Source: Salmonella enterica subsp. enterica serovar Choleraesuis (GTDB taxonomy: Bacteria; Pseudomonadota; Gammaproteobacteria; Enterobacterales; Enterobacteriaceae). From it: 64,000 nt of DNA. Location: contig AP025685.1 of NCBI GenBank assembly GCA_022846635.1, forward strand, positions 3,348,001-3,412,000. The letters run 5' to 3'. Within the stretch, counting starts at the first letter, position 1, and the number at the start of each line of letters is the position of its first letter. Under the pieces are notes generated by a model, which ran no database searches, was not told the origin of the DNA, and saw only the letters and a list, made by a program, of their open reading frames with translations. Of this stretch, positions 12,212-24,097 are shown in pieces. The translations under genes were made by a program, and so were the position numbers.

Positions 12212-13564
12212 CTATAACCGAGAGAAATCATTGAAAAGTGCAAGCCCCATTAGAAGCACCAGCATCACTGCACCAATGCGATAACTAACGTCTTGAACTC
12301 GCTCGGAAACCGGCCCGCCTTTCAGCTTCTCAATCGCCAAAAAGAGCAGATGACCGCCGTCAAGCACAGGCAGAGGGAACAGATTGATTATCCCAAGGTT
12401 GACGCTAATCAGCGCCAGAAACATGAGATAGTAAATCAACCCAAACTCCGCCGATGCCCCTGCCCCCTGGGCAATCGAAATAGGCCCACTGAGGTTGTTC
12501 AGCTTTACGTCACCGGTTATTAGTTTCCCCAGCATACTCACTGTCAGCCTGGTCAACTGCCACGATTTCTCAGTAGCCTGAACCAAAGCTGTTAATGGGC
12601 CATACTGGCGCACCGTTTTATAGGCATCCGGCAGCGGGATAACTTTAGGCACTACCCCTGCAAAACCTTCCGCTTTCGTTGCCCCCGGTTTTGTAGCCGG
12701 TATCAACGTTAAAGACAAGACGCTGCCCTGTCTTTCAATCTCTATTGGTAATGCTCGGCCGGGATTATCGCGTACTGCGACGACAAACGATACCCATTCT
12801 TTCACCAAACGACCATCGACTTTAACGATCCTGTCGCCTGCTTGCAAACCTGCCTTATTAGCCGCAGAACCTGACTGTACTTCCGCAAGCTCTGTCGTGA
12901 CCTCAGGCCCGCGCGGCTGAATGCCAAGAGAAGCAACAGGATCCTGACGGTCTGGCTCAAACTGCCAGTGACTAAGATCCAGCGTTTTTTCCTGCGTGGC
13001 ATTGCTGCCAAAAGGCGCTACGGTCAAACGGGCGCTATGTTCGCCGATTTTAGCAATTAGCGCCATACGTACCGCATCCCAATCGCGCGTTTCGATACCA
13101 TCGACAGCTTTAAGTTCCGTTTCTGGAGAGATTTGCGCGTGGGCCGCGATAGAGTCGGGAGCAATCTGCCCAATGACCGGGCGAATACCGGGCACGCCAA
13201 TCATAAAGACCAGCCACCAGGCAAAAATAGCAAACAGGAAATTAGCGAAAGGGCCCGCGAAGATGACCGCCGCCCGCTGAGCCACGGTTTTATTATTGAA
13301 AGCTTGATGACGCAGCTCGGGAGCGACCGGCTCCACGCGCTCATCCAGCATTTTGACATAGCCCCCAAGCGGGATGAGGGCAATAACGAACTCGGTTCCG
13401 GTTTTATCGACGCGGCGCCATAACGCCTTACCAAAACCGATGGAGAAGCGCTCTACGCGAACGCCACAGCGCCGGGCAACCCAGAAATGGCCGAACTCAT
13501 GTACCGTAATCAGTACACCAAGAGCTACTATAAAAGCCGCCAGATTCCAGAGGATGCTCAGCAT
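12212..13564 (-). CDS. rseP: Site-2 intramembrane zinc protease RseP
   Basis: Inner-membrane protease that makes the second cut in the anti-sigma factor RseA, releasing sigma-E during envelope stress, and also clears signal-peptide remnants. Seen: 450 residues. HExxH zinc motif at H22-E23-H26, two periplasmic PDZ domains (about 115-310), and the third metal ligand in the C-terminal membrane motif [12 protein letters not shown]. Encoded 10 nt after cdsA and 30 nt before bamA, so the sigma-E activator and its main client complex are cotranscribed. Confidence 0.98.
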   Translation of the reverse strand: MLSILWNLAAFIVALGVLITVHEFGHFWVARRCGVRVERFSIGFGKALWRRVDKTGTEFVIALIPLGGYVKMLDERVEPVAPELRHQAFNNKTVAQRAAVIFAGPFANFLFAIFAWWLVFMIGVPGIRPVIGQIAPDSIAAHAQISPETELKAVDGIETRDWDAVRMALIAKIGEHSARLTVAPFGSNATQEKTLDLSHWQFEPDRQDPVASLGIQPRGPEVTTELAEVQSGSAANKAGLQAGDRIVKVDGRLVKEWVSFVVAVRDNPGRALPIEIERQGSVLSLTLIPATKPGATKAEGFAGVVPKVIPLPDAYKTVRQYGPLTALVQATEKSWQLTRLTVSMLGKLITGDVKLNNLSGPISIAQGAGASAEFGLIYYLMFLALISVNLGIINLFPLPVLDGGHLLFLAIEKLKGGPVSERVQDVSYRIGAVMLVLLMGLALFNDFSRL

Positions 13565-13574
13565 AATTTATCCG

Positions 13575-14432
13575 TTAAAAAACCCTGAAGACCAGAAGCA
13601 GCAGGCAGGCAAAGACCGGAACCGCGGCTGTCAGGCTATCAATGCGATCGAGAATACCGCCGTGCCCGGGAATTAAATTTCCGCTGTCCTTAATGCCGGC
13701 TTCGCGCTTAAACATGCTCTCCGTAAGGTCGCCCAATACTGAGGCCAGAGCCGCCGCAAGTGAACAAATCAGCAGAACAGATGGAGCAACGTCTAAATGC
13801 GCCCACAGGCCAAAACACCATGAAATCACGGCTGAAGTAGCAAGGCCACCAAAAAAGCCCTGCCAGGTTTTTCCTGGAGAGACTTTGGGAGCCAGCTTAT
13901 GTTTTCCGAACATTTTACCGAAAATATAAGCACCAGAATCTGCGCCCCACACCAGAACCATCACATACAGCAGCCAGACGGCGCCCATGTAGTGATTCTC
14001 GCTGTAGTGCCAGTTGCGTAATGCAATCATGCCCCAAAAGAATGGCACCAGCGTAAGCAGACCGAATACCAAACGCAGCGGGCGAGAATTACGCCACAGC
14101 GCAGCGGAGCCGGGGTAAAACAGAACCAGCCCCAGAGCAACCAGCCACCAGGCCAGAGATGCCCAAAGAGATCCTTCAATCAAAGGCAGATGTATATTCT
14201 GGTGCCAGGCAGGCAACATTAGCAGCATTGCCGCCAGCCCCGCGCCAAACAATAGCGCTAGCCAGATACGTTGTGAGCGCTGCGCAAAACCGCTCAGTTG
14301 ACCCCATTCCCAGGCGCCCAGCATGCAAACAAGCAGCGTGATAATGGCAAACCCACCGGGCGGCAGCAGAAAAAGCGCTGCTATCACCACCGGAATCAGA
14401 ATAAACGCAGAAATCAGGCGATACTTCAGCAA
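13575..14432 (-). CDS. cdsA: Phosphatidate cytidylyltransferase
   Basis: Makes CDP-diacylglycerol from phosphatidic acid and CTP, the branch point for all membrane phospholipids. Seen: 285 residues with about eight hydrophobic helices and the family signature near the C-terminus: SMFKREAGIKD followed by PGHGGILDRID. It starts 12 nt after uppS. Confidence 0.98.
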   Translation of the reverse strand: MLKYRLISAFILIPVVIAALFLLPPGGFAIITLLVCMLGAWEWGQLSGFAQRSQRIWLALLFGAGLAAMLLMLPAWHQNIHLPLIEGSLWASLAWWLVALGLVLFYPGSAALWRNSRPLRLVFGLLTLVPFFWGMIALRNWHYSENHYMGAVWLLYVMVLVWGADSGAYIFGKMFGKHKLAPKVSPGKTWQGFFGGLATSAVISWCFGLWAHLDVAPSVLLICSLAAALASVLGDLTESMFKREAGIKDSGNLIPGHGGILDRIDSLTAAVPVFACLLLLVFRVF

Positions 14433-14444
14433 GAGCTACCCCCA

Positions 14445-15200
14445 TCAGGCCTGGTCGCCAGGTGACGTCCCGCCAAATCGCCGTTCACGGCTGGAAAAGG
14501 CATTTAACGCACCCTCAAAATCTTGTTCATTAAAATCAGGCCAGAGAACATCGGTAAAATACAGCTCAGCATAAGCAATCTGCCAAAGCAAAAAGTTACT
14601 GATGCGATGCTCCCCTCCTGTCCGAATTACTAAATCTACGGGGGCCAATTCGTGCATACAGATTTGTTGACCAAGCAGAGCTTCATCTATTTGTTCAGGA
14701 CTTAAGGAGCCTTCCCGCACCTGCTCAGCCAGCCGCTGCACGCCCTGTATAATATCCCAACGGCCACCATAATTCGCAGCGATGTTAAGAGTTAACCCCG
14801 TATTCTGTTCCGTCAAGGCTTCCGACTTACGGATACGTTCCTGCAGGCGCGAATTAAAGCGGCTGATATCGCCGATGATGCGCAGCCGGACATTGTTGCG
14901 GTGAAGATTTTTGACTTCGCTGTCCAGTGCCCAAACAAAGAGCTCCATCAAAGCAGTGACTTCCTGAGCCGGTCGATTCCAGTTTTCACTGCTGAACGCA
15001 TACAGCGTTAAAGCAGAAAGTTGCTGTCTGGCAGCATAACTGACCGCACGCCGAACGGCTTTTGCGCCGGCTTTGTGGCCAAATACCCGCATTTTACCCT
15101 GAAGCTTCGCCCAGCGACCGTTGCCATCCATGATAATAGCGACATGGCGGGCTCCGTGCGCGGGTTGAGACTCACTGGCGGGAAGATTTGCTGACAACAT
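14445..15200 (-). CDS. uppS: Di-trans,poly-cis-undecaprenyl diphosphate synthase
   Basis: cis-prenyltransferase that builds the C55 lipid carrier used for peptidoglycan and O-antigen export (also called ispU). Seen: 251 residues (E. coli 253), the catalytic Asp in IIMDGNGRWAK (D25 here), and the conserved C-terminal RTGGEHRISNFLLWQ motif that binds IPP. It heads the uppS-cdsA-rseP-bamA run and is separated from dxr by a terminator. Confidence 0.98.
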   Translation of the reverse strand: MLSANLPASESQPAHGARHVAIIMDGNGRWAKLQGKMRVFGHKAGAKAVRRAVSYAARQQLSALTLYAFSSENWNRPAQEVTALMELFVWALDSEVKNLHRNNVRLRIIGDISRFNSRLQERIRKSEALTEQNTGLTLNIAANYGGRWDIIQGVQRLAEQVREGSLSPEQIDEALLGQQICMHELAPVDLVIRTGGEHRISNFLLWQIAYAELYFTDVLWPDFNEQDFEGALNAFSSRERRFGGTSPGDQA

Positions 15201-15390
15201 AACGCTTTCTGGTTCCTGGAAAAAATTAACGGTACTCAGGAGTTCAATACCTCTGCAAAAAGCCGCGTTAGACGCGGCTTAACCCCCGATGAGAAACGGT
15301 TGCCTTTCATCGGGTGGCGCAGACTATATCACCTCAGTAAGATCCCCACAAATAACGGCCCTGGGGAGAGGGCAATATTCTGAATGAATA
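15201..15390 (-). other. dxr-uppS intergenic region with two hairpins
   Basis: 190 nt without a gene. The first hairpin downstream of uppS's 5' end region is the dxr terminator (listed separately). Next to it is a second inverted repeat, CCCGATGA (15285-15292) with TCATCGGG (15307-15314) around a 14-nt loop and no U-tract. The remainder is expected to hold the uppS promoter, but I could not assign -10 and -35 boxes with confidence. Confidence 0.5.
15256..15281 (-). terminator. Intrinsic terminator after dxr
   Basis: Perfect 9-bp stem (AAGCCGCGT / ACGCGGCTT) with a 3-nt loop, followed on the minus strand by a run of five T. It separates the dxr transcript from uppS. Confidence 0.8.
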
Positions 15391-16590
15391 TCACCGCCTT
15401 GCGATGTAAGTCACTTGTTGCTGCGCTGAAATTCTTGCGCGGGCATCAACTTCAATGACCTGCTCCACGCTATCTGGCTCAGCAAGATTCAATTCGTCGA
15501 GCACCGCCTGATTAACGCGTGATATATCTGTAAAACCAATGCGTTCCGCTAAAAACGCGGCAACGGCAACTTCATTCGCGGCATTGAGTGCGGTGGTAGC
15601 AGCCTGACCATTTGCAAAGGCATCAATTGCCAGTTTCAGGCATGGATAGCGTGCATAATCCGGTTCGGCAAAACTCAATGAGCCCAGTTTACAAAAATCC
15701 AGACGACTGGCACCGGATATGATGCGCTGAGGCCAGGCAAGAGTGTGAGCGATAGGAGTACGCATATCCGGAACGCCGAGCTGAGCCAGTACGCTACCGT
15801 CTCGATAACGCACCATCGAGTGAATAACAGACTGAGGATGAATCAATACTTCCATCTGCTCTGCGGACGCATTAAACAGCCAGCGGGCTTCGATATACTC
15901 CAGGCCCTTATTCATCATAGTGGCAGAGTCTACCGAGATTTTGCGCCCCATCGACCAGTTGGGATGGTTGCAGGCTCGCTCAGGCGTCATCCCGGCCAGT
16001 TCAGGAATCGGCGTATCGCGGAACGGTCCGCCGGAGCCGGTCAGAATTATCGACTCAACGCCGTTATCAGCGAGAGACCCAAAGCCCAGCGGCTGCTGTA
16101 TAGAAACGGGTAAGCTTTGAAATATCGCATTGTGCTCGCTATCGACCGGCAGCAATTGTGCGCCGTGTTCACGCACCGCTTCCATAAACAGTCGTCCACA
16201 GGTGACTAACGACTCTTTATTCGCCAGTAATACCTGTTTACCGGCACGTATGGCTGCAAGCGTCGGCTGCAAGCCAGCTGCACCGACTATGGCCGCCATA
16301 ACCTGGGTAACTTCTGGAAGCGCCGCCATGTCGCAGGCCGCTTGTTGTCCATGTAGCACCTCTGTCGTAGCACCGTGTTGTTTCAGTGCTTCACGCAGGC
16401 GCTGCGCACAAGTGGCATCGTCCAGCACGGCAAAATGCGGGCGAAATTCAAGACATTGTTCGAGCATTCGGGAGACATTTTGCCCGGCCACCAGAGCAAC
16501 AACCCGATAATCCTGCGGATTGTGGCGAATGACATCGAGCGTGCTGCAACCGATAGAACCGGTTGAGCCAAGGACGGTAATTTGCTTCAT
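15391..16590 (-). CDS. dxr: 1-deoxy-D-xylulose 5-phosphate reductoisomerase
   Basis: NADPH-dependent enzyme making 2-C-methyl-D-erythritol 4-phosphate, the committed step of the MEP isoprenoid pathway. It feeds the uppS product made next door. Seen: 399 residues. Nucleotide-binding GSTGSIG at 8-14, metal/substrate residues around [11 protein letters not shown], and the flexible lid with [14 protein letters not shown]. Start ATG at 16590. Confidence 0.98.
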   Translation of the reverse strand: MKQITVLGSTGSIGCSTLDVIRHNPQDYRVVALVAGQNVSRMLEQCLEFRPHFAVLDDATCAQRLREALKQHGATTEVLHGQQAACDMAALPEVTQVMAAIVGAAGLQPTLAAIRAGKQVLLANKESLVTCGRLFMEAVREHGAQLLPVDSEHNAIFQSLPVSIQQPLGFGSLADNGVESIILTGSGGPFRDTPIPELAGMTPERACNHPNWSMGRKISVDSATMMNKGLEYIEARWLFNASAEQMEVLIHPQSVIHSMVRYRDGSVLAQLGVPDMRTPIAHTLAWPQRIISGASRLDFCKLGSLSFAEPDYARYPCLKLAIDAFANGQAATTALNAANEVAVAAFLAERIGFTDISRVNQAVLDELNLAEPDSVEQVIEVDARARISAQQQVTYIARR

Positions 16591-16639
16591 ACAGGACTCT
16601 GAAATGAGTTCGGACAGTGGTCAGCCGCAATAGCGACAT

Positions 16640-16685
16640 AAAGCAAAACGCCGCCAGAAGGCCAATGCCTCACTATGCGGCGTTT
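16640..16685 (-). terminator. Intrinsic terminator after frr
   Basis: Arms AAACGCCGC (16646-16654) and GCGGCGTTT (16677-16685) with a nested AGGC/GCCT stem. On the minus strand the hairpin ends in TTTTGCTTT, a moderate U-tract. It lies 16 nt beyond the frr stop. Confidence 0.7.
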
Positions 16686-16700
16686 ACCAGTCAAACGAAC

Positions 16701-17258
16701 TTAGAACTGCATCAGTTCGTTTTCTTTTTCTGCCAGCGCAGCTTCTACTTTTTTAACAGTAGCGTCGGTCAGCTTCTGAATGTCGTCCTGGGAGCGACGA
16801 TCTTCATCTTCACCGATCTCTTTGTCTTTCAGCAGCGCTTTAACTTTATCGTTAGCGTCACGACGTACGTTACGCACCGCCACGCGCGCGTTTTCAGCTT
16901 CACCGCGCACGACTTTGATGAGATCTTTACGACGCTCTTCAGTCAGCGCTGGCAGTGGAACGCGGATATCGCTACCGGCAGAGCTTGGGTTCAGGCCCAG
17001 ATCGGATGCCATGATAGCTTTTTCAACGGCAGCGCTCAGGGAGCGGTCAAACACGTTAACTTTCAAAGTACGGGAGTCTTCTACCGTAACGCTTGCCAGC
17101 TGACGCAGAGGGGTTGGTGCACCGTAATATTCAACAACGATGCCGTCCAGCAGGCTTGGGGAAGCACGGCCAGTACGGATTTTATTAATCTGGTTTTTGA
17201 ACGCTTCTACACATTTGTCCATGCGCACTTCAGCGTCTTTTCTGATTTCATTAATCAC
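16701..17258 (-). CDS. frr: Ribosome recycling factor
   Basis: Splits post-termination ribosomes together with EF-G. Seen: 185 residues, the E. coli length, with an all-helical L-shape: long helical bundle arms around the [12 protein letters not shown] and [13 protein letters not shown] regions. It is separated from pyrH by 251 nt, which probably hold its own promoter. Confidence 0.98.
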   Translation of the reverse strand: MINEIRKDAEVRMDKCVEAFKNQINKIRTGRASPSLLDGIVVEYYGAPTPLRQLASVTVEDSRTLKVNVFDRSLSAAVEKAIMASDLGLNPSSAGSDIRVPLPALTEERRKDLIKVVRGEAENARVAVRNVRRDANDKVKALLKDKEIGEDEDRRSQDDIQKLTDATVKKVEAALAEKENELMQF

Positions 17259-17509
17259 GTTACAAATCCTTGAATACAGGTTTAGGGCAGACCATATATG
17301 CGCCGCGGGCGTTGCCTTGCGGTGCTATACCCGTCACAGGTCAGGAAGCAAACCCACAGCACCTCAGGCGCGGCGGATATGAGATCTGGCTGCCTTCCCG
17401 TTCAGTAAAAAAGTATAGCGCCGTTTTGTTGCGCGGCGCGCAATGGAGGGCCTATCACGAAAACCGAGGTTCAGCGGCAAATATTACCCTGAATCCGTGA
17501 GTTCGGAAA
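17259..17509 (-). promoter_or_regulatory. pyrH-frr intergenic region with candidate frr promoter
   Basis: 251 nt without a gene. A good -10 (TATACT, complement of 17412-17417) precedes a T6 run, but the -35 is unclear: TTGCGC lies 20 nt away rather than about 17. Just upstream is a GC-rich imperfect hairpin (GCGCCG / CGGCGC). This is an inference from position. Confidence 0.35.
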
Positions 17510-18235
17510 TTATTCCGTGATTAAAGTACCCTCTTTCTCACCCATTACGACGCGACGCAGCGCGCCCGGTTTGTTCATGTTGAACACGCGAATAGGTAAT
17601 TTGTGGTCACGGGCCAGGGTAAACGCCGCCAGGTCCATAACTTTAAGCTCTTTATCCAGCACTTCGTTGTAGCTGAGCTGTTCGAACAACGTAGCGCTCG
17701 GATCTTTCATCGGGTCAGCGGAGTATACGCCGTCGACCTTGGTTGCCTTCAGCACCACATCGGCTTCGATTTCGATACCGCGCAGGCAGGCTGCGGAGTC
17801 TGTGGTGAAGAACGGGTTGCCAGTACCGGCAGAGAAAATCACTACGCGGCTATTGCGCAGCAGGCTGATAGCTTCGGCCCAGCTGTAGTTATCGCACACG
17901 CCGTTCAGAGGAATAGCCGACATCAGGCGAGTGTTTACGTAGGCGCGGTGCAGCGCATCACGCATTGCCAGGCCATTCATTACGGTTGCCAGCATACCCA
18001 TGTGATCGCCAACTACGCGATTCATACCAGCCTGGGCAAGGCCAGCACCACGGAACAGGTTACCACCGCCGATAACCACCCCAACCTGAATGCCCAGTTC
18101 TACCAGCTCTTTAATCTCCTGAGCCATACGATCCAGTATGCTCGCGTCAATACCGAAGCCCTCTGAGCCTTGCAGTGCTTCACCGCTCAGTTTCAGCAGA
18201 ATACGTTTGTAGACGGGTTTTGCGTTGGTAGCCAT
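17510..18235 (-). CDS. pyrH: UMP kinase
   Basis: Hexameric bacterial UMP kinase (amino-acid-kinase fold) making UDP; activated by GTP and inhibited by UTP. Seen: 241 residues, N-terminal [13 protein letters not shown] phosphate-binding motif, GGGNLFRG, and the [12 protein letters not shown] segment. It stands between tsf (a terminator separates them) and frr, as in E. coli. Confidence 0.98.
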   Translation of the reverse strand: MATNAKPVYKRILLKLSGEALQGSEGFGIDASILDRMAQEIKELVELGIQVGVVIGGGNLFRGAGLAQAGMNRVVGDHMGMLATVMNGLAMRDALHRAYVNTRLMSAIPLNGVCDNYSWAEAISLLRNSRVVIFSAGTGNPFFTTDSAACLRGIEIEADVVLKATKVDGVYSADPMKDPSATLFEQLSYNEVLDKELKVMDLAAFTLARDHKLPIRVFNMNKPGALRRVVMGEKEGTLITE

Positions 18236-18404
18236 TTCTGTTTCCTGGAACTTGTACTTGTGGGAGGTTTAATTCTGGCGGCATCTGTACGCGAAAAAGC
18301 AAAATTTCACTATTCACTTTTAGCGTCATGCCCGCACCTGGTGATTATCAAGACAGAGGCTAAACGCCTTGCCTTTATAATCTAAAATCTTTTGCAGATG
18401 CCTA

Positions 18405-18435
18405 AAAAGGAGCCGCCCTCAGGCGGCTCTTTTTA
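18405..18435 (-). terminator. Intrinsic terminator after tsf
   Basis: Stem AGCCGCC / GGCGGCT extended by G-C and G-U pairs, loop of 4, with A5 on one side and T5 on the other. It begins immediately after the tsf stop codon and ends the rpsB-tsf transcript. Confidence 0.8.
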
Positions 18436-19287
18436 TTAAGACTGCTTGGACATTGCAGCAACTTCTGCTGCGAAGTCAGTCTCAACTTTCTCGATACCTT
18501 CACCCACTTCAAAGCGGATGAAACCGGTAACGTCGGCGTTGTGCTCTTTCAGCAGCTGAGCAACAGATTTGCTTGGCTCCATAACGAAAGGCTGGCCGGT
18601 CAGAGAAACTTCGCCGGTGAATTTCTTCATGCGGCCTTCAACCATTTTCTCTGCGATTTCTTTAGGCTTGCCAGACTGCATGGCGATATCCAGCTGTACC
18701 TGGTATTCTTTTTCTACCACTTCAGCGGATACGTCTTCTGGTTTAACGAATTCTGGTTTGCTTGCAGCAACGTGCATTGCCAGCTGTTTAACCAGTTCTT
18801 CGTCAGCGCCAGTTGCAGCAACCAGAACGCCGATACGCGCGCCGTGCTGGTAGTTACCCAGAACGTCGCCTTCCAGAGCAGCGATACGACGGATGTTGAT
18901 GTTCTCACCGATTTTAGCAACCAGTGCAACGCGGTCTTCTTCGAACTGCGCTTTCAGAACTTCAACGTCAGTGATTTTGCCAGCAACTGCGGTATCCAGA
19001 ACTTTGTTAGCGAAAGCCAGGAAGCCGCCATCTTTAGCAACGAAGTCAGTCTGGCAGTTAACTTCCAGAATCATGCCGTAGTTGCCATCGATTTTAGTCA
19101 GGATTACGCCGTCAGCTGCAACGTTGCCTGCTTTTTTCGCCGCTTTGATAGCGCCGGATTTACGCATGTTCTCGATAGCCAGCTCGATGTCGCCGTTAGC
19201 TTCGGTCAGCGCTTTTTTACAATCCATCATGCCTGCGCCAGTACGTTCGCGCAGCTCTTTTACCAGGGAGGCGGTAATTTCAGCCAT
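18436..19287 (-). CDS. tsf: Elongation factor Ts
   Basis: Guanine-nucleotide exchange factor for EF-Tu. Seen: 283 residues as in E. coli. N-terminal UBA-like domain with [14 protein letters not shown], the TDFVAKD motif that contacts EF-Tu, core subdomains, a coiled-coil and the C-terminal module. Cotranscribed with rpsB across a strong attenuator hairpin. Confidence 0.99.
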   Translation of the reverse strand: MAEITASLVKELRERTGAGMMDCKKALTEANGDIELAIENMRKSGAIKAAKKAGNVAADGVILTKIDGNYGMILEVNCQTDFVAKDGGFLAFANKVLDTAVAGKITDVEVLKAQFEEDRVALVAKIGENINIRRIAALEGDVLGNYQHGARIGVLVAATGADEELVKQLAMHVAASKPEFVKPEDVSAEVVEKEYQVQLDIAMQSGKPKEIAEKMVEGRMKKFTGEVSLTGQPFVMEPSKSVAQLLKEHNADVTGFIRFEVGEGIEKVETDFAAEVAAMSKQS

Positions 19288-19361
19288 TACTTAAATCCTC
19301 AGTCATCTCGTGCAGGGAGCCAGGCCCGATTGGTGGGAGGTGTCCGCCAGCCAGACCTCAA

Positions 19362-19393
19362 CAAAAAAAAGGGGGCCTGAGAACAGGCCCCCT
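19362..19393 (-). terminator. rpsB-tsf intercistronic attenuator
   Basis: Nine-base-pair stem GGGGGCCTG / CAGGCCCCC with an AGAA loop, followed on the minus strand by a T8 tract. It has all features of an intrinsic terminator but lies inside the rpsB-tsf operon, so it probably sets partial read-through that lowers tsf relative to rpsB. Read-through level cannot be judged from sequence. Confidence 0.85.
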
Positions 19394-19445
19394 AACCAAA
19401 CTATTTCAATACCTGGTTAATAAGGGCTCTAACGAGCGAACCTTA

Positions 19446-20326
<881 letters not shown>

Positions 20327-20332
20327 GCGCGC

Positions 20333-20341
20333 TTTATACCA
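20333..20341 (-). promoter_or_regulatory. rpsB promoter, extended -10 with GC-rich discriminator
   Basis: Minus strand reads TGG-TATAAA, an extended -10 element, followed by the GC-only discriminator GCGCGCC before the expected start. The -35 (TGGAGT at 17-bp spacing) is weak. A GC-rich discriminator is the mark of promoters repressed by ppGpp and DksA; dksA is itself in this window. Confidence 0.65.
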
Positions 20342-20487
20342 TAATTGGCATCAGGACTCCACTCCTTGTTAGCAGGCTGTGCGTAAACCACCATCACAAT
20401 TTGGCAGTCCAGTGCCGCCCTGATAACATTGTCGTCACTTTGCTTATTTATTATTGTCGATAATCCCGACATCTGCGGACTTCATTC

Positions 20488-21282
20488 ATGGCTATTTCAA
20501 TTAAAACCCCTGAAGATATCGAAAAAATGCGCGTAGCCGGGCAGCTTGCCGCCGACGTGCTTGAAATGATCGAACCCTATGTAAAACCTGGCGTTACTAC
20601 GGGTGAACTCGATCGTATCTGCGATGAATATATCGTGAAGCACCAGCACGCGATCTCCGCCTGCCTTGGCTATCACGGTTATCCGAAGTCGGTTTGTATC
20701 TCTATCAACGAAGTGGTCTGCCACGGCATCCCAAGCGATGATAAGCATCTGAAAGATGGCGATATCGTCAATATCGACGTTACCGTTATCAAGGATGAGT
20801 TCCACGGCGATACGTCAAAAATGTTTATCGTTGGTAACCCAACTATCCTCGGCGAGCGCCTGTGCAAAATCACTCAGGAAAGCCTGTATCTGGCCCTGCG
20901 AATGGTTAAACCAGGTATCCGCCTGCGTACTCTTGGGGCTGCTATCCAAAAATATGTCGAAGCCGAAGGCTTTTCCGTCGTGCGTGAATACTGTGGTCAC
21001 GGTATCGGACGTGGCTTCCATGAGGAACCGCAGGTGCTGCATTACGATGCCGATGACGGCGGCGTGGTGCTGAAACCGGGCATGACTTTCACCATCGAAC
21101 CGATGGTCAATGCCGGTGATTATCGCATCCGTACTATGAAAGACGGCTGGACAGTGAAAACCAAAGACCGGAGCTTGTCTGCTCAGTACGAGCATACTAT
21201 TGTGGTGACCGATAACGGTTGTGAAATCCTGACGCTGCGGAAAGATGACACCATCCCGCGTGTGATTTCACATGATGAGTAA
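20488..21282 (+). CDS. map: Methionine aminopeptidase type I
   Basis: Removes the initiator Met from nascent proteins. Seen: 264 residues as in E. coli. Dinuclear metal ligands are the Asp residues in NIDVTVI and HGDTSKMF, the His in GHGIGRGFHEEP, and Glu in TIEPM and QYEHT. Divergent from rpsB with 316 nt between them; map is followed 102 nt later by glnD. Confidence 0.99.
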   Translation: MAISIKTPEDIEKMRVAGQLAADVLEMIEPYVKPGVTTGELDRICDEYIVKHQHAISACLGYHGYPKSVCISINEVVCHGIPSDDKHLKDGDIVNIDVTVIKDEFHGDTSKMFIVGNPTILGERLCKITQESLYLALRMVKPGIRLRTLGAAIQKYVEAEGFSVVREYCGHGIGRGFHEEPQVLHYDADDGGVVLKPGMTFTIEPMVNAGDYRIRTMKDGWTVKTKDRSLSAQYEHTIVVTDNGCEILTLRKDDTIPRVISHDE

Positions 21283-21384
21283 CCGGCCGGTTACTATTTC
21301 AGCCTAATCAGGCTCGCTGTGTGCCGCCCGCCCGGGCGGCGCTCAGATGCCCAGGCGAACACCGGCCCCCACCAGCGGTAGCCG

Positions 21385-24063
21385 ATGAGCCAGAAATTAC
21401 CCGAGCAGTTCGTACATACCGCCCTGTCCCGTATTTCCGGGCAGCCAGATATTCCCGCCAACTGGCCCGACGAAGCGCTTACCTGCGAATCGATAAAACT
21501 CGCGGTCGAAAACTTTCAGCGCTGGCTGGGAAGCGCCTTTGACGCCGGTTCTTCAGCAGAAACGCTGGTCGCCGCCCGCACCGAGTTCATCGACCAATTA
21601 CTTCAGCGACTGTGGCTGGCCTACGGTTTTGGAGAGGTCGCGGATATCGCACTAGTCGCGGTTGGAGGCTATGGGCGCGGCGAGCTTCATCCCCTGTCAG
21701 ATATCGATCTACTGGTCTTAAGCCGCGTCCGACTAAGCGACGCCCTGGCACAGAAAGTTGGTGAGCTTCTGACGCTGTTATGGGATGTGAAGCTGGAAGT
21801 GGGCCACAGTGTGCGTACCCTGGAAGAGTGCCTGCTGGAAGGGCTGTCCGACCTTACCGTAGCAACTAATCTTATCGAATCCCGGCTGCTGATTGGCGAC
21901 GTCGCCCTGCTGCTGGAATTGCAAAAACACGTTTTCAGCGACGGTTTCTGGCCGTCAGAAAAGTTCTTTGCCGCTAAGGTCGAGGAGCAGCAGGCGCGCC
22001 ATCAGCGCTATCACGGCACCAGCTATAACCTGGAGCCAGATATCAAAAGCAGCCCAGGCGGGCTGCGCGATATTCATACCCTACAATGGGTTGCCCGCCG
22101 CCATTTTGGTGCCACGTCGCTTAATGAAATGGTCGGATTCGGCTTTCTCAGCGATGCCGAGCGCCAGGAGCTGAATGAGTGTCAGCACCTGCTGTGGCGA
22201 ATTCGCTTTGCACTCCATCTGGAGCTTAACCGCTACGATAACCGTCTGCTTTTCGACCGCCAGCTCAGCGTAGCCCAGCGCCTGAATTATCAGGGCGAAG
22301 GCAACCAGCCGGTCGAGCACATGATGAAAGACTTCTTCCGGGTCACACGGCGGGTAGCGGAACTCAATCAAATGCTGTTGCAGCTTTTTGATGAAGCTAT
22401 TCTGGCGATGGATGCCAGCGAGAAGCCCCGCCCTATCGATGAGCAGTTCCAGCTACGCGGTACGCTGATCGATTTACGCGACGATACGCTGTTTATCCGC
22501 GACCCGGCCGCCATTATGCAGATGTTCCTGATAATGGTGCGTAATCAAAACATTACCGGTATCTACTCTTCAACTTTGCGCCATCTGCGTATCGCGCGCC
22601 GCCAGCTCCAGCAACCGCTGTGCGAATTGCCTGAGGCCCGAGCGCGCTTTTTGAGCCTGCTGCGCCACCCTGGCGCAGTGAGCCGTGGCCTGGTGCCAAT
22701 GCATCGCCATAGCGTGCTTTCAGCCTATATGCCTCAGTGGCCGCAAATCGTCGGCCAAATGCAGTTTGACCTGTTCCATGCCTATACCGTGGACGAACAT
22801 ACGGTGCGGGTGCTGCAAAAACTGGAAAGCTTTGCCAGCGAGGAGACGCGTAGTAAGCATCCGCTATGCGTAGATCTGTGGCCACGCCTGGCGCATCCGG
22901 AGCTGGTGCTGATTGCCGCGCTATTCCACGATATTGCCAAAGGGCGCGGCGGCGACCATTCGGTGCTTGGAGCCGCCGATGTCCAGGCTTTTGCCGAGCT
23001 GCACGGACTGAACTCCCGCGAGTGCCAGCTGGTTGCCTGGCTGGTGCGTCATCATCTATTGATGTCCGTGACCGCTCAGCGCCGGGATATTCAGGATCCG
23101 GAGGTTATTCGACAGTTTGCCGGTATTGCCGCTACCGAAAACCGGCTGCGTTACCTGGTCTGCCTGACGGTAGCCGATATTTGCGCCACCAATGAAACGC
23201 TGTGGAATAGCTGGAAACAGAGCCTGCTGCGCGAGCTCTATTTTGCCACCGAAAAACAGCTTCGCCGGGGCATGGAAAACATTCCGGATATGCGCGAGCG
23301 GGTTCGTCATCATCAGCTCCAGGCCCTGGCGCTGCTGCGGATGGACAATATTGATGAAGAGGGATTGCATCGCATCTGGTCGCGTTGCCGCGCCAATTAC
23401 TTCGTGCGCCATACGCCGAATCAGCTGGCATGGCATGCCCGCCATTTACTGGAGCACGATCTCACCCAGCCGCTGATTTTATTAAGTCCGCAGGCGATTC
23501 GCGGCGGCACAGAGATTTTTATCTGGAGCCCTGACCGGCCATATCTGTTTGCCGCTGTCTGTGCCGAACTGGACAGGCGGAATCTGAGCGTCCACGATGC
23601 ACAAGTTTTCACCACCCGCGATGGCATGGCGATGGACAGCTTTATCGTACTGGAACCGGATGGCTCACCGCTGTCTGCCGACCGTCACGACGTCATCCGT
23701 CACGGCCTGCTGCAAACCCTGACCCAGCACACCTGGCAGCCGCCGCAGCCGCGCCGACAGCCTCAACGCCTGCGTCATTTCACGGTCGAGACTGAAGTTA
23801 ATTTCTTACCGACTCATACCCCACGCCGCTCCTTCCTTGAACTGATTGCCCTCGATCGCCCAGGGCTGCTGGCTCAGGTAGGTAAAATACTGGCAGAGTT
23901 GGGGATTTCGCTGCACGGCGCGCGAATCACCACTATCGGCGAACGGGTGGAGGATTTGTTTATTTTGGCCACCGCCGATCGTCGGGCGCTGGATGAAGCA
24001 TTGCAGCGTGAAGTGCAACAACGGTTGACAGAAGCCCTGAATCCAAACGATAAAGGGTCATAA
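21385..24063 (+). CDS. glnD: Bifunctional uridylyltransferase/uridylyl-removing enzyme
   Basis: Senses glutamine and adds or removes UMP on PII proteins (GlnB, GlnK), so controlling nitrogen assimilation. Seen: 892 residues (E. coli 890). Nucleotidyltransferase motif [17 protein letters not shown] near residue 95-110, an HD hydrolase motif [13 protein letters not shown] near residue 515, and two C-terminal ACT domains (about 705-790 and 815-890) for glutamine sensing. The ATG at 21385 matches the start of family members; its ribosome-binding site is weak. Confidence 0.98.
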   Translation: MSQKLPEQFVHTALSRISGQPDIPANWPDEALTCESIKLAVENFQRWLGSAFDAGSSAETLVAARTEFIDQLLQRLWLAYGFGEVADIALVAVGGYGRGELHPLSDIDLLVLSRVRLSDALAQKVGELLTLLWDVKLEVGHSVRTLEECLLEGLSDLTVATNLIESRLLIGDVALLLELQKHVFSDGFWPSEKFFAAKVEEQQARHQRYHGTSYNLEPDIKSSPGGLRDIHTLQWVARRHFGATSLNEMVGFGFLSDAERQELNECQHLLWRIRFALHLELNRYDNRLLFDRQLSVAQRLNYQGEGNQPVEHMMKDFFRVTRRVAELNQMLLQLFDEAILAMDASEKPRPIDEQFQLRGTLIDLRDDTLFIRDPAAIMQMFLIMVRNQNITGIYSSTLRHLRIARRQLQQPLCELPEARARFLSLLRHPGAVSRGLVPMHRHSVLSAYMPQWPQIVGQMQFDLFHAYTVDEHTVRVLQKLESFASEETRSKHPLCVDLWPRLAHPELVLIAALFHDIAKGRGGDHSVLGAADVQAFAELHGLNSRECQLVAWLVRHHLLMSVTAQRRDIQDPEVIRQFAGIAATENRLRYLVCLTVADICATNETLWNSWKQSLLRELYFATEKQLRRGMENIPDMRERVRHHQLQALALLRMDNIDEEGLHRIWSRCRANYFVRHTPNQLAWHARHLLEHDLTQPLILLSPQAIRGGTEIFIWSPDRPYLFAAVCAELDRRNLSVHDAQVFTTRDGMAMDSFIVLEPDGSPLSADRHDVIRHGLLQTLTQHTWQPPQPRRQPQRLRHFTVETEVNFLPTHTPRRSFLELIALDRPGLLAQVGKILAELGISLHGARITTIGERVEDLFILATADRRALDEALQREVQQRLTEALNPNDKGS

Positions 24064-24097
24064 ATTTTTCACATGAGTAACCAGGAACGAGTCCAAC

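Noticed and set aside
18541..19380. 279-codon plus-strand frame opposite tsf
   Set aside because: Phe/Asn/Gln-rich mirror of tsf codons that crosses the attenuator region; not gene-like.
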